A DNA stretch of 64,000 nucleotides from Hyphomicrobiaceae bacterium (GCA_021324465.1 JAJPJB010000092.1:62001-126000); one strand, 5' to 3'; counted from the stretch's first letter, positions 24,282-33,715 are shown. Translations and numbers: made by a program. The notes: generated from the letters alone by a model not told the origin.

Positions 24282-26655
24282 AGCGCCCGAAATGCACGTT
24301 CGGCCCAAAATCGTTGGTGCCCGCATCAAGCGGACCGAGGATCCGAGGCTATTGACCGGGCTTGGCGCCTATACCGACGATCGCCAGATCGTGCGCCCGC
24401 TGCACGTCGCGTTTCGGCGCAGCGACCAGTCGCATGCAAAGATACGCTTGATTGACAGTGCGGCGGCGCGAAAGGCGCCAGGTGTGGTCGCGATCTTCAC
24501 TGCAGTTGATCTGAGCGAAGACGTCAGAACGCTGGTCGCGACGTCGCGCATGAAGGATTACCACGCGACGCCAATCTTTCCTCTGGCGCGCGGCAAGGTC
24601 CGTTATGTCGGCGAGCCCGTCGTCGGCGTTATCGCCCAAAGCCGCTACCAGGCCGAAGATGCGCTCGAGCTTATCGTCATCGATTACGAGCCGCTGCCGG
24701 TCGTGATTGATCCGGAACAGGCGGTCCGCGACGGCGCACCGCTGCTCCATGAGGAGGCCGGGACCAATGTGCTGGTGAGCCGTGAATTCAAGCGCGGCGA
24801 CATCGATGCCGTGCTTGCGAGCGCGCCAGTCCGGGTCGAAGGCCGTTTCCGCATGCACCGGAAGACGCCGGTCGCGATCGAGCCACGCGCCTGTGTCGCC
24901 GAATATGATGCCGGCCGTCAGGCGTTGACGCTGCACTCGGCAACCCAGGTGCCCGGCATCGTCCGTGATGCCTTGGCGGCTGCGCTCGACATTCCCGGCC
25001 ATCGCGTGCGGGTGATCGCGCCGGATGTCGGCGGCGGGTTCGGCGGCAAGGGCTCACTCTATCCAGAAGAAATTTTTGTTTGTGCCGCAGCGCGCAGGCT
25101 GCGGCGTGCGGTGAAATGGACATCCGACCGCATGGAGGACCTTCTCGCCAATACGCAAGGCTTTGACGAGATCGTCGATGCGGAAATAGGGCTCGATGCT
25201 GGGGGCCATGTGCTCGCGTTGCGTGCCGATGTCATCGGCGATGTTGGCGCCTATTCGATCTATCCTTGGACCGCGGCCCTCGAGCCGATCCAGGTCGTCA
25301 GTTTCCTGCCGGGCCCGTATCGCATTGAGCATTACCGCGGACGCGTACAGGCAGTCGCGACCTCGAAGGCGCCGACCGGACCCTATCGCGGGGTCGGTCG
25401 GCCCACATCCACTTTTGTCATGGAGCGGCTGATGGACATGGCAGCCGCTAGGCTCAGCATCGATCCGGCCGAGATCCGCCGGCGCAACCTCATTCCTGCG
25501 GACGAGCTTCCTTACAAGGCGGCGTCGGGCATCGTCTGGGACAAATCCGGCTTTCACGAATGTTTGCAAGCGGCTTGTAATGCAATCGGTTATGACGCCT
25601 GGCGCGCCAGGCAGAAGACGGCGCGCGCAAACGGCCGTTGGATCGGCATCGGTATCGCCTCTTATGCAGAGCTTACCGGCATCGGCTCGCGCATCTCGGT
25701 CGCACCAGGGATGCCGATCAATACCGGCACGGAAACGGCCAGCATCCGGATTGATTCGACGGGGGCGATCACGGCCGCCTTCGGCGTCGCCTCGCACGGC
25801 CAAGGTCTCGAAACAACACTGGCACAGGTCGTAGCCGAGCATCTTGGCGCTCGCTTTGAGGATATCCGCGTTATCCAGGGCGACAGCGCTGCGGTCGCGG
25901 GCGGCACTGGCACCTATGCCAGCCGCAGCATGGTGCTCGCCGGCGGCGCGGCGACGCTTGCCGCGCAGACCGTGCGCGACAAAATTTTGAATGCCGCGTC
26001 GCATCTGCTGGAAGCGAGCGTCGGCGACCTGGCCGTTCAAGACGGCAAAATCACCATTGTCGGCACCGACCGCTCCATCAGCTTCGCCGATGTGGCGCGC
26101 GCCGTCTACTCGGAGATCGGCAAGCTGCCGCAGGAGGCACGCGGCGAGCTCGCTGCAACGAAAACCTATGATCCGGTCTTTGGCACGACCAGCTCGGCGA
26201 CACATATTGCGGTCGTCGAGATCGACCCACAGACGTATCAAATCCGCATCGATCAATTCGTTGTCGCAGAAGATTGCGGCAAGCTGGTCAATCCCCTGAT
26301 TGTCGATGGACAGGTCCATGGCGGCGTCGCGCAGGGCATCGGCGCGGCGCTCTATGAGGAAGTCCGCTACGACCCCCAGGGCCAGATTCTGACGGCGAGT
26401 CTGGTCGACTACCTGGTGCCGTCGGCCTGCGAAATTCCATCGATTCAAGTCACGCATGTCGAGAGTGCCTCGCCGACAACGCTCGGCGGCTTTCGCGGCA
26501 TGGGCGAGGGCGGCACAATCGGCGCGCTTGCCGCGATCGCCAATGCAGTCGCCGATGCATTATCGCCGCTCGGCGTCGACATTAACGAGCTTCCAATGAC
26601 ACCGGAGCGTCTGTTTCGCTTGATCGAAGCAGCGAAGGCGGAGACCAGGTCATGA
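24274..26655 (+). CDS. Molybdenum hydroxylase large (catalytic) subunit, form-II CoxL-like
   Basis: A 793-residue catalytic subunit of the xanthine dehydrogenase/CutL family. Molybdopterin-binding segments include APDVGGGFGGKGSLYPEE, PTGPYRGVGRPTSTF and GFRGMGEGGTIGALAAI, the last with the conserved active-site Glu. The active-site loop is PYRGVGR, like the AYRGAGR of form-II enzymes, not the Cys-containing AYRCSFR of true CO dehydrogenase, so an organic substrate (N-heterocycle, aldehyde or hydroxylated ring) is expected. ATG 24274 overlaps the MBL gene by eight bases. The SDR gene follows after 10 bp. Confidence 0.92.
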   Translation: MSEAPEMHVRPKIVGARIKRTEDPRLLTGLGAYTDDRQIVRPLHVAFRRSDQSHAKIRLIDSAAARKAPGVVAIFTAVDLSEDVRTLVATSRMKDYHATPIFPLARGKVRYVGEPVVGVIAQSRYQAEDALELIVIDYEPLPVVIDPEQAVRDGAPLLHEEAGTNVLVSREFKRGDIDAVLASAPVRVEGRFRMHRKTPVAIEPRACVAEYDAGRQALTLHSATQVPGIVRDALAAALDIPGHRVRVIAPDVGGGFGGKGSLYPEEIFVCAAARRLRRAVKWTSDRMEDLLANTQGFDEIVDAEIGLDAGGHVLALRADVIGDVGAYSIYPWTAALEPIQVVSFLPGPYRIEHYRGRVQAVATSKAPTGPYRGVGRPTSTFVMERLMDMAAARLSIDPAEIRRRNLIPADELPYKAASGIVWDKSGFHECLQAACNAIGYDAWRARQKTARANGRWIGIGIASYAELTGIGSRISVAPGMPINTGTETASIRIDSTGAITAAFGVASHGQGLETTLAQVVAEHLGARFEDIRVIQGDSAAVAGGTGTYASRSMVLAGGAATLAAQTVRDKILNAASHLLEASVGDLAVQDGKITIVGTDRSISFADVARAVYSEIGKLPQEARGELAATKTYDPVFGTTSSATHIAVVEIDPQTYQIRIDQFVVAEDCGKLVNPLIVDGQVHGGVAQGIGAALYEEVRYDPQGQILTASLVDYLVPSACEIPSIQVTHVESASPTTLGGFRGMGEGGTIGALAAIANAVADALSPLGVDINELPMTPERLFRLIEAAKAETRS

Positions 26656-26665
26656 GAGGGGCGCC

Positions 26666-27418
26666 ATGGATCTCGGACTGAGCGGAAAGGTCGCATTGAT
26701 CACGGGCGCAACAAGCGGAGTCGGCCGAGAGATCGCGCTGTTGCTGGCGACGGAAGGCGCAACGGTCGCGGTCAGCTTCCGCAGCTCAGCTGCAGACGCA
26801 GAATCCCTTGTTGATGAAATCGCCGCGAAAGGCGGCGAGGGCAAGGCGTACAAAGCCGACGTGGCCGATTTTGGCGCCGTAAGGACGATGATCGACAGCG
26901 TCGTTAAGGACTTTGGCGCGCTCAATATCCTCATTAACAATGCGGGACTTGCCAAGCGCCAGCGCTTTATCGAGACCACGCCACAGGATTGGCATGCGCA
27001 GATTGACGCTTCCCTTTACGGTGCGATCCACTGCTGCCATGCCGCTGCGCCGCATCTCGAAGCCGCCAAGAATGGGCGGATTGTCAGCATCATTGGCGAT
27101 TCATCACGCGTCGGTGAATCCGGGCTTGCGATCGTCGCGGCGGCGCGCGCCGGCGTTATCGGTCTGATGAAGTCTTTGGCGCGCGAATTCGGGCGCTCCG
27201 GAACGACGGCAAACATCGTCTCGCTCGGTTTGGTCGAAACGGCCCACGATGAGGATTGGGTCGAAGCCAACCGGGAGAAGCTTGTGAAGCTTTATCCGAT
27301 GCGTCGGCTGGGCCTGCCCAACGATGTCGCGCCGATGGTCGCTTTATTGGCTTCGCCGCATAGTGGCTGGATTACCGGCCAAGTGTTCAGCATCAGCGGC
27401 GGCTACAGCATGGTGTGA
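26666..27418 (+). CDS. Short-chain dehydrogenase/reductase-fold protein without catalytic tetrad
   Basis: A 250-residue SDR with an intact cofactor site (LITGATSGVGRE, residues 11-22; NNAG, 91-94) and C-terminal ITGQVFSISGGYS. The Asn-Ser-Tyr-Lys tetrad is largely missing: the usual NLxG Asn is Ser116, the YxxxK Tyr is Val157 (IVAAARAG) and the Lys is Arg161. The nucleotides there are unambiguous. It may bind NAD(P) yet use another mechanism, or serve a non-redox role. A GAGAGGGG ribosome site precedes ATG 26666. Position in the operon suggests the same pathway as its neighbours. Confidence 0.9.
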   Translation: MDLGLSGKVALITGATSGVGREIALLLATEGATVAVSFRSSAADAESLVDEIAAKGGEGKAYKADVADFGAVRTMIDSVVKDFGALNILINNAGLAKRQRFIETTPQDWHAQIDASLYGAIHCCHAAAPHLEAAKNGRIVSIIGDSSRVGESGLAIVAAARAGVIGLMKSLAREFGRSGTTANIVSLGLVETAHDEDWVEANREKLVKLYPMRRLGLPNDVAPMVALLASPHSGWITGQVFSISGGYSMV

Positions 27419-27428
27419 GGTCCTCCGT

Positions 27429-28973
27429 ATGCTGCACACTGATCTAATCGCGCCCTGTGCTGAATTGCTGCGGCGGCATGCGGCCGCGCGCGCAAGCAAA
27501 TGCGCGTTTCGTGATGCGCGCCGGTCGGTGACTTACAGCGAGCTCGCGGAGCGTACTGGCCGGCTCGCCGGCCATCTCGCTGATTTGGGCATCGCGCCGG
27601 GCGATACAACAGCGATCATGCTACCCAACTCGGTGGAATGGGTCGAAAGTTGTTTTGCGATTGCGCGTGCAGGCGCGATCAGCGTGCCAATCAGCTATGA
27701 CGCCACGGAGCCAGAGATCGCCTATCGCCTGGCCGACGCCGATTGCAAGGCGGTCATTACGACTGCCGAGCGTGGCGATCTGGTTGGCCGTCTCAAAGAC
27801 TCGATGCCGAGACTTGAGAGCTTGATCGTGACAGATCACGGCGTATGCAGCGCAAAAGCCGCTTCATATTGCAAACTGTCGAGCTTGCCGCCTGCAGCGG
27901 CGCCGCGCGATCCCACTTCGCTGCACGACACCGCTTTCATTCTCTATACTTCCGGCACGACCGGGCGCGCCAAAGGCGTGCGGCTCACCGTGCATGGCAT
28001 GTTGTGGGTCGCCGCCGCATGTTGGGCGCCAATCACCGGCTTGAGTGAGCGGGACGTGATACTGTCGCCGCTGCCGTTATTCCATTCTTATGCGCTGAAC
28101 CTGTCAGTACTGAGCGTGCTCGCGGTAGGCGCCAGCGAATATATCATGGAAAGGTTTTCGACCAGCGAAACGCTTCGTCTGCTTAAGAGCGGGGACTTCA
28201 CATACTTTCCGGGTGTCCCCACCATGTTTCATTATCTGCTGCAGGCCGCAAGGGCCGACCAGACAACGCATTTTCCCAAGCTGCGGCTTTGTGTTTCGGC
28301 CGGCGCCATTATGCCGGCAACGCTTAATCGCGAGTTCGAGGCCCATCTGGGCGTACAACTGCTCGACGGCTATGGCATCACCGAGACCTCGACCATGGTG
28401 ACGATGAACTGGCCGAGCGGAAGCCGCGTCATGGGATCTTGCGGCATTCCACTGCCCGGGCTTGCCGTGCGGATCGTGGACTTGCAAGGGAACGACGTTG
28501 CGCCGGGTCAGGAAGGCGAACTGATCGTCCACGGACCCAATGTCATGCCGGGCTACCACAACAAGCCTGACGAAACCAAGACCGCCCTGTGCAATGGCTG
28601 GTATCACACCGGCGATCTCGCCAGAAGCGACGAAAACGGATTCCTGACCATTACCGGCCGGCTCAAGGATCTCATCATTCGCGGCGGCCAGAATATCGCG
28701 CCTGCGGAGATCGAGGAGGTCGTCAACAAGTTTGAGGCCGTCCTTGATTGCGCCGTCGTGGGCGTTCCGCATGAACATCTTGGCGAAGTTCCCGCGCTTT
28801 TTGTCGTGCCGCGCCCGGGAAAAATGATCGATAATGATGCGCTCCTGGCGCATTGCCGTAAGGAGCTCTCCGCGTACAAAGTGCCGCAGGTGGTGCAAAT
28901 GATCGCTGAAATTCCTCGCACTGGGTCGGGCAAAATCATACGTTACAAGCTGCGTGAACAGGTGAAGATCTGA
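27429..28973 (+). CDS. AMP-forming acyl/aryl-CoA ligase
   Basis: A 514-residue ANL-superfamily enzyme activating a carboxylic acid to its CoA thioester via an adenylate. Motifs: ILYTSGTTGRAKGVRL (phosphate loop), LDGYGITETSTM, YHTGDLARSDENGFLTITGR, IRGGQNIAPAEIEE, and catalytic Lys in TGSGKIIRYKL. ATG 27429 has GAGG upstream and lies 10 bp after the SDR gene. The acid substrate is unknown, but the next gene encodes a 4-hydroxybutyryl-CoA dehydratase-like enzyme, so a hydroxylated acyl-CoA is a reasonable product. Confidence 0.93.
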   Translation: MLHTDLIAPCAELLRRHAAARASKCAFRDARRSVTYSELAERTGRLAGHLADLGIAPGDTTAIMLPNSVEWVESCFAIARAGAISVPISYDATEPEIAYRLADADCKAVITTAERGDLVGRLKDSMPRLESLIVTDHGVCSAKAASYCKLSSLPPAAAPRDPTSLHDTAFILYTSGTTGRAKGVRLTVHGMLWVAAACWAPITGLSERDVILSPLPLFHSYALNLSVLSVLAVGASEYIMERFSTSETLRLLKSGDFTYFPGVPTMFHYLLQAARADQTTHFPKLRLCVSAGAIMPATLNREFEAHLGVQLLDGYGITETSTMVTMNWPSGSRVMGSCGIPLPGLAVRIVDLQGNDVAPGQEGELIVHGPNVMPGYHNKPDETKTALCNGWYHTGDLARSDENGFLTITGRLKDLIIRGGQNIAPAEIEEVVNKFEAVLDCAVVGVPHEHLGEVPALFVVPRPGKMIDNDALLAHCRKELSAYKVPQVVQMIAEIPRTGSGKIIRYKLREQVKI

Positions 28974-28994
28974 AAATTTCGCGGAGGCGGTGTG

Positions 28995-30476
28995 ATGCCT
29001 GACGTCGAAGCGCTCTGGGCCGATTTTGCAAAGCCGATCAAAACCGCGGACGACTATATCGCTTCGTTGCGCGGCCGAAACATGAATGTTTTCTTCATGG
29101 GCGAACGCGTACCTGAGCCCGTCGATCATCCGGTGATCCGGCCGTCGATCAATGCCATGGCGGAAACCTTTCGCCTCGCGACCGAGCAGCCTCAACTCGC
29201 CACCGCGCATTCGGCGATCAGCGGGCGTCAGATCAACCGGTTCCTGCACGTGCCGGTCGGGCCGGCGGAACTCGTGGCTAAACACGAAATGCAGCGCGAA
29301 CTCGGCCGGCGCACCGGGACCTGCTTTCAGCGCTGCGTCGGCCTCGATGCAATCGGCACCTGCCACTCGGTGACCTTCGATATCGATGCCAAGAACGGGA
29401 CCGATTATCACCGGCGCTTCCTAGCTTTCCTCAAGCGCGCGCAGACGGCCAATATTGTGATTGGCGGCGCGATGACCGATCCGAAGGGCGATCGCTCCAA
29501 ACCCCCGCACCAGCAAAGCGATAAAGATCTTTTCCTTCGTGTCGTGCGCCGCGACGAGAACGGCATCTACGTATCAGGGGCGAAAATGCATCAGACCGGC
29601 GCAGTCAACTCGCATTGGCTGATCTTCATGCCGACCCTGCGGATGACCGAAGCCGACCGCGACTGGTCGGTTGTCGGCGCGATCCGCGTCGATGCGCCGG
29701 GCCTGACCTATATCGTGGGTCGCCAGACCAACGACACGCGCATCGTCGACGGCGGCGCCATGGACGCCGGCAACGCGCAATTCGCCGGGCAGGAATCGCT
29801 GATCGTGTTCGACAACGTATTTGTGCCATACGAGCACGTTTTCATGGATGGGGAGTGGAATTATGCCTCAGCGTTGGTCGAACGGTTCACGACCTATCAT
29901 CGCAGCTCCTATGTCTGCAAAACCGGGCTTGGCGACGTGCTGATCGGTGCTGCGGCATCCGCCGCCGAGCATAATGGCGTCGAAGGCGCTTCGCACATCA
30001 AGGACAAGCTCGTCGAGATGACCCATCTCAACGAGACCATTTATTCGAGCTGCATGGCCGGAGCGCATCAGTCAAAGCCCATGGCGTCGGGCGCCTTTAT
30101 CAATGACGAGATGCTCTCGAACGTTGCCAAACACAATGTCACCCGCTTTCCCTACGAGATCGCGCGGCTTGCGCAAGACATTGCCGGCGGCCTGGTGGTC
30201 ACCATGCCGTCTGAAAAGGACTTGCAGAATAATGAGGTCGGACCACTCATTCGTAAATTCCTGCAGGGGCGCGACGGTGTCGAAGTCATCGACCGGATGC
30301 GCATGCTACGCCTGATCGAGAACATGACGATCGGACGCAATGCGGTCGGCTATCTGACGGAAAGCCTGCATGGTGCCGGCTCGCCGCAAGCACAGCGAAT
30401 TCAGATCGCGCGCGGCATGAAGATTGAGGAGAAGAAGGCGAGGGCGCGAAGTCTGGCGGGAATAAGCAAAAGCTGA
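28995..30476 (+). CDS. 4-hydroxybutyryl-CoA dehydratase-like [4Fe-4S]/FAD enzyme (HpaB superfamily)
   Basis: A 493-residue protein of the 4-hydroxyphenylacetate 3-hydroxylase superfamily, closest in motif to 4-hydroxybutyryl-CoA dehydratase (AbfD). Candidate cluster ligands are C110 and C114 (TCFQRC), H302 and C308 (YHRSSYVCK); AbfD uses Cys-x3-Cys, His and Cys. The segments AGGLVVTMPSEKDLQNNE and GYLTESLHGAGSPQAQR, with the catalytic Glu, are also AbfD-like. Ordinary HpaB flavin monooxygenases lack these ligands. GGAGG supports ATG 28995 (GTG three bases earlier is possible). It ends the operon, convergent with the uracil phosphoribosyltransferase-like gene. Confidence 0.85.
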   Translation: MPDVEALWADFAKPIKTADDYIASLRGRNMNVFFMGERVPEPVDHPVIRPSINAMAETFRLATEQPQLATAHSAISGRQINRFLHVPVGPAELVAKHEMQRELGRRTGTCFQRCVGLDAIGTCHSVTFDIDAKNGTDYHRRFLAFLKRAQTANIVIGGAMTDPKGDRSKPPHQQSDKDLFLRVVRRDENGIYVSGAKMHQTGAVNSHWLIFMPTLRMTEADRDWSVVGAIRVDAPGLTYIVGRQTNDTRIVDGGAMDAGNAQFAGQESLIVFDNVFVPYEHVFMDGEWNYASALVERFTTYHRSSYVCKTGLGDVLIGAAASAAEHNGVEGASHIKDKLVEMTHLNETIYSSCMAGAHQSKPMASGAFINDEMLSNVAKHNVTRFPYEIARLAQDIAGGLVVTMPSEKDLQNNEVGPLIRKFLQGRDGVEVIDRMRMLRLIENMTIGRNAVGYLTESLHGAGSPQAQRIQIARGMKIEEKKARARSLAGISKS

Positions 30477-30508
30477 CTTGGTGCGCGTTGCGGCTTTGTT
30501 TGGCGCAA

Positions 30509-31138
30509 TTACTTTGTGCCATACGCGCGATCGCCGGCGTCGCCGAGGCCCGGGAGGATGAAGCCCTCTTCGTTGAGCCCCTCGTCGACTGCGGCAGTCC
30601 ATATCTGCACGTCCGGATGCAAGCCTCGCAGGCGTTCGATGCCTTCGGGTGAAGCGATCAGGCACACGAATCTAATTTCCTTTGCACCGCGTTCTTTGAG
30701 CCGGACGATGGCGGCAGTTGCGGTATTCGCCGTCGCGACGACAGGTGCAACGACGATGACAAGGCGTTCGTCAAGGTCCGACGGCGCTTTAAAGAAATAC
30801 TCGACGGCGGCAAAGGACTCGGGTTCGCGATAAAGGCCGATATGCGCCAGGCGCGCCGCCGGCACGAGATCAAGCATGCCCTCCGCGAACGTCACGCCGG
30901 CCCGCAGGATCGGGGCAAAGACCAGTTTCTTGCCGGCAATCGTCGGCGAAATCATCCGCGCCATCGGTGTCTCGATTTCGATGTTGCTCAACGGCAGGTC
31001 GCGCGTGACCTCGTAGCACAGCAGCATGCCGATTTCCTTCAGAAGCTGCCGAAAGGATTTTGTGGAGCGCTCCTTTTCGCGGATCAGCGTCAGCTTGTGC
31101 TGAACCAAGGGATGTTTGACGATGGTGACGCCATCCAT
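30509..31138 (-). CDS. upp: Uracil phosphoribosyltransferase-like protein (URC6-type), altered PRPP loop
   Basis: A 209-residue protein, exactly the UPRT length, with family landmarks [16 protein letters not shown] and the C-terminal uracil site [22 protein letters not shown] makes UMP from uracil and PRPP. The PRPP-binding loop, DPMLATGGS in typical enzymes, here reads APVVATANT (residues 131-139): the Asp is Ala and both Gly are Ala/Asn. Catalysis may be weakened or changed. ATG 31138 has GGGAG upstream and sits 41 bp after the URC4 gene. Third gene of the URC-like cluster; URC6 of the yeast pathway is a UPRT homologue. Confidence 0.9.
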   Translation of the reverse strand: MDGVTIVKHPLVQHKLTLIREKERSTKSFRQLLKEIGMLLCYEVTRDLPLSNIEIETPMARMISPTIAGKKLVFAPILRAGVTFAEGMLDLVPAARLAHIGLYREPESFAAVEYFFKAPSDLDERLVIVVAPVVATANTATAAIVRLKERGAKEIRFVCLIASPEGIERLRGLHPDVQIWTAAVDEGLNEEGFILPGLGDAGDRAYGTK

Positions 31139-31179
31139 GGCTTTCTCCCGGGGCATTTTTGAAAAATCGCCGCTGTTCT

Positions 31180-32427
31180 TCAAAACACCGTGCCGTCGCT
31201 GATGACCTTGAGCGGCGGTGCGCCGTCGGCGCGCAATTCGCGTGCGATCGTACGACCAGCGGACCAGGTTCCACCTTCTAAAATTTTTGCAAGCGGAAGG
31301 GTTGTCCGATCCAGATCGAGGTGACGGCGCATTTCATCTGCCAGTCGATCCAGCAGCGCAACTGTCAAGGCGCGCCACTCCACAACCAAATCCGAATCGA
31401 CCTCGTGCTCGCGTGAAAAATCAGCTTGATCACGCAGCTGCAACACCGCCGTATCGATGAAGAGTCCGCCGTTGCGGTATTCTGAAAGCCCGGTCAGACC
31501 ATCGATCTCCGATACATGCAGCCCAGCCCATTGCAGCGGCTCGATCAGCGAGTAGGCCAGCCATTGCGACAGTTTATGCAGCGGAATGAGGCCGTTGGTT
31601 GCATCCGTGGTTGTGAGCGACGGATGATGCCAGCAGTCGCCGAGCGGTACGCCGCCCAGCGTCAACCGTGAGGGCCAAATCGGGCCGAGATGACGCAGGA
31701 GTTCCGAAAGGATGACGGGCGCTGCGATTTTGTGATCCGGCGCAAGAGCTGCAAACTGGTCGAACAGGCCGCCAGGCCGTGGTCGATCGTGCCGGCCAAA
31801 GATCTCAGGCTTACCGGCGATGAGACCGCCAAGTCGACGCAGGAGATCGGCGCGGCCTTCGCTGCCGACCAATGGATTGGCTTTGGAGACTTGAAAGCCT
31901 CGAGCGAGGGCCGCGTCGGAAAAACGCGCGAGGCCTTCGGCGTCGGCTTGCAACGGCGCTGTTGGATCGGACGAAAAAGCGCCTGCAGCAAACATGTCAA
32001 GGCTTGCAAGCGCCAATCCTTGCGAGCGGCCAATTGCCTTTCCGCTGCGTGGATCGCGGTATCGCCATTGCGGGCCTGCACCCGCATCGAGAAGCACGCT
32101 GACGATAGCCAGATCGAATGCCGCCCGCACGCGCGCCGTGCTGTCGCGCCATTTCGCTGTCTTATCGAGCAAAACCCAGCGATCCTCGCCGTCAAAGACG
32201 AAGTGGCGCCAGCGCGAATGGAATGGGACGGCGAATGACGGATAATTTTGCCGCGTGATCTCAAGCACGAGATCGACCGCGCGCGGCAGGCGATCGAGAT
32301 CAACGCGAAAATTTGGCAGCTTGCCGTCGAGCCCGAGAGCCAGCATTCGATGCGCGCGCTGACGGACGGCCTGCGCGCTCAGAAGCGACAGCGCGGCGGC
32401 AGTTTCGGATATCGCGGACGCGTGCAA
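31180..32427 (-). CDS. DUF1688 protein, URC4/urg3 family (uracil catabolism)
   Basis: A 415-residue DUF1688 protein, homologue of fungal URC4, a component of the URC uracil-degradation pathway whose exact reaction is not known to me. Typical segments are [47 protein letters not shown] and [19 protein letters not shown]. The first codon of the frame is TTG at 32427, nine bases after the URC1 stop; no strong ribosome site is visible, so translation may be coupled. The URC1-URC4-UPRT gene order in one direction is the main evidence for function. Confidence 0.9.
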   Translation of the reverse strand: MHASAISETAAALSLLSAQAVRQRAHRMLALGLDGKLPNFRVDLDRLPRAVDLVLEITRQNYPSFAVPFHSRWRHFVFDGEDRWVLLDKTAKWRDSTARVRAAFDLAIVSVLLDAGAGPQWRYRDPRSGKAIGRSQGLALASLDMFAAGAFSSDPTAPLQADAEGLARFSDAALARGFQVSKANPLVGSEGRADLLRRLGGLIAGKPEIFGRHDRPRPGGLFDQFAALAPDHKIAAPVILSELLRHLGPIWPSRLTLGGVPLGDCWHHPSLTTTDATNGLIPLHKLSQWLAYSLIEPLQWAGLHVSEIDGLTGLSEYRNGGLFIDTAVLQLRDQADFSREHEVDSDLVVEWRALTVALLDRLADEMRRHLDLDRTTLPLAKILEGGTWSAGRTIARELRADGAPPLKVISDGTVF

Positions 32428-32436
32428 TAGCAGATC

Positions 32437-33693
32437 TTAATATTTATCGAGCGAGCGCCCGATGGACTTTGTCAAATCCTTCGGCTTTGGCGGCTCCGGG
32501 GCGTAGTAGCCAGCCGCCTTCTTGGCCGCAATCTCGACGTGGGCGTCGGCAGGAACCAGTTCGTCCGGGATAGGAATGCGCTCCACAATATCGACGCCCT
32601 GCGCAATAAGCGCGTCGTATTTCATGTCGCTCATCGAGACGAAGCGATCGATGCGTCTGATCCCGAGCCAATGCACGGCATCCGGCATCAGCTGCTGGAA
32701 GCGCGCATCCTGAACACCGGCAACGCATTCGGTCCGTTCAAAATAAGCCGCAGCGGCGTCGCCGCCTTCCTGCCGCTTGCGCGCATTATAGACTAGGAAT
32801 TTGGTGACCTCGCCCAGAGCGCGGCCTTCCTTGCGATTGTAGATGATAACGCCCAGGCCTCCGGTTTGCGCGGTACGAGCGCACTCCTCGATGCCATGAA
32901 CCAAATACGGCCGGCACGTGCAGATATCGGAACCGAAAACGTCCGACCCGTTGCATTCGTCATGCACGCGACAGGTGATGGGCGTGCGTGGATTGGTAAG
33001 CTTGCTGATATCGCCAAAGAGATAAATTGTCGTCCCGCCGATCGGCGGCAGAAAGACCTGCAGATCGGGCCTGGTCACCAGCTCAGGAAACATTCCGGCA
33101 GTTTGCTCAAACAAGGCGCGGCGCAGCGCATTCTCGCTCGTGCCAAAACGTTGCGCGATACCGGGCAGATACCAGACTGGATCAATCGCGATCTTGACGA
33201 CGGAAATGCTGCCGTTCTCGTGCACGACGCTACCGTCATTGATCAGGCGCCGGGCTGCGAGTGCGCTCTGCATTTCGGGCAGATCGAGCCGGGCGCGGGT
33301 GACCGCAATGGTCGGCCGGATGTCAATGCCTTCGGCGATTTCCGCTTTGAAATTCTCGGCAACCAAATGCCCCCATGGATCGAGCGAGACGATACGGTTC
33401 GGCTCGCTCCATTGCGCGAAAGGTCCAATGCTCGCCGCCGGATAGGTATTGGTCAGGTCCGGCCGCCGGATCGGGTCGAGGGCGCCGGAGGAGACGGCGA
33501 GTGCGCGATAAACCGCATAGGAACCGCCGTGGCTGCCGATCACGTTGCGGTCTTGCGGGTGGGAAACCGTGCCGATAATCGGTCCCCGTTCGCGCGCGGC
33601 CGGCGCTCCCCACTTGATCGGGAAACGTGATTTAGCTCCGGGCTCGGGATGCGAGGTGAGCCGGATATGTTCAGGGCGATTTGAGCGAATCAT
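32437..33693 (-). CDS. GTP cyclohydrolase II-like protein, URC1 family (uracil catabolism)
   Basis: A 418-residue RibA homologue, about twice the length of RibA, with a long N-terminal extension as in URC1. The zinc site is intact: RVHDECNGSDVFGSDICTC (C247, C258, C260; Cys-x10-Cys-x-Cys), followed by IYNRKEGRALGEVTKF. In the URC route URC1 is thought to open the pyrimidine ring of a ribosylated uracil rather than the imidazole of GTP. No riboflavin genes are nearby. ATG 33693 is preferred over an in-frame TTG at 33708. A perfect inverted repeat lies 23 bp upstream. Confidence 0.92.
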   Translation of the reverse strand: MIRSNRPEHIRLTSHPEPGAKSRFPIKWGAPAARERGPIIGTVSHPQDRNVIGSHGGSYAVYRALAVSSGALDPIRRPDLTNTYPAASIGPFAQWSEPNRIVSLDPWGHLVAENFKAEIAEGIDIRPTIAVTRARLDLPEMQSALAARRLINDGSVVHENGSISVVKIAIDPVWYLPGIAQRFGTSENALRRALFEQTAGMFPELVTRPDLQVFLPPIGGTTIYLFGDISKLTNPRTPITCRVHDECNGSDVFGSDICTCRPYLVHGIEECARTAQTGGLGVIIYNRKEGRALGEVTKFLVYNARKRQEGGDAAAAYFERTECVAGVQDARFQQLMPDAVHWLGIRRIDRFVSMSDMKYDALIAQGVDIVERIPIPDELVPADAHVEIAAKKAAGYYAPEPPKPKDLTKSIGRSLDKY

Positions 33694-33715
33694 CGGCGTT
33701 GAATCCAAAAGGCCT

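Noticed and set aside
25054-26457. Long antisense open frame opposite the molybdenum hydroxylase large subunit
   Set aside because: It lies entirely within a well-supported gene; it is Arg/Asp/Ala-rich with no motif, the usual mirror frame of high-GC coding DNA.
22172-26655. Aerobic CO dehydrogenase (coxMSL)
   Set aside because: The large-subunit active-site loop is PYRGVGR; the Cys-containing AYRCSFR loop of true CO dehydrogenase is absent, and no cox accessory genes (coxDEF) are seen.
28104-29411. Antisense open frame of about 435 codons spanning the CoA ligase and AbfD-like genes
   Set aside because: It crosses two solid genes on the other strand and shows no family motif.
32437-33693. 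Riboflavin biosynthesis GTP cyclohydrolase II (ribA)
   Set aside because: The zinc motif is RibA-like, but the protein is about twice RibA length, no riboflavin genes are near, and DUF1688 and UPRT-like genes adjoin, which fits URC1.
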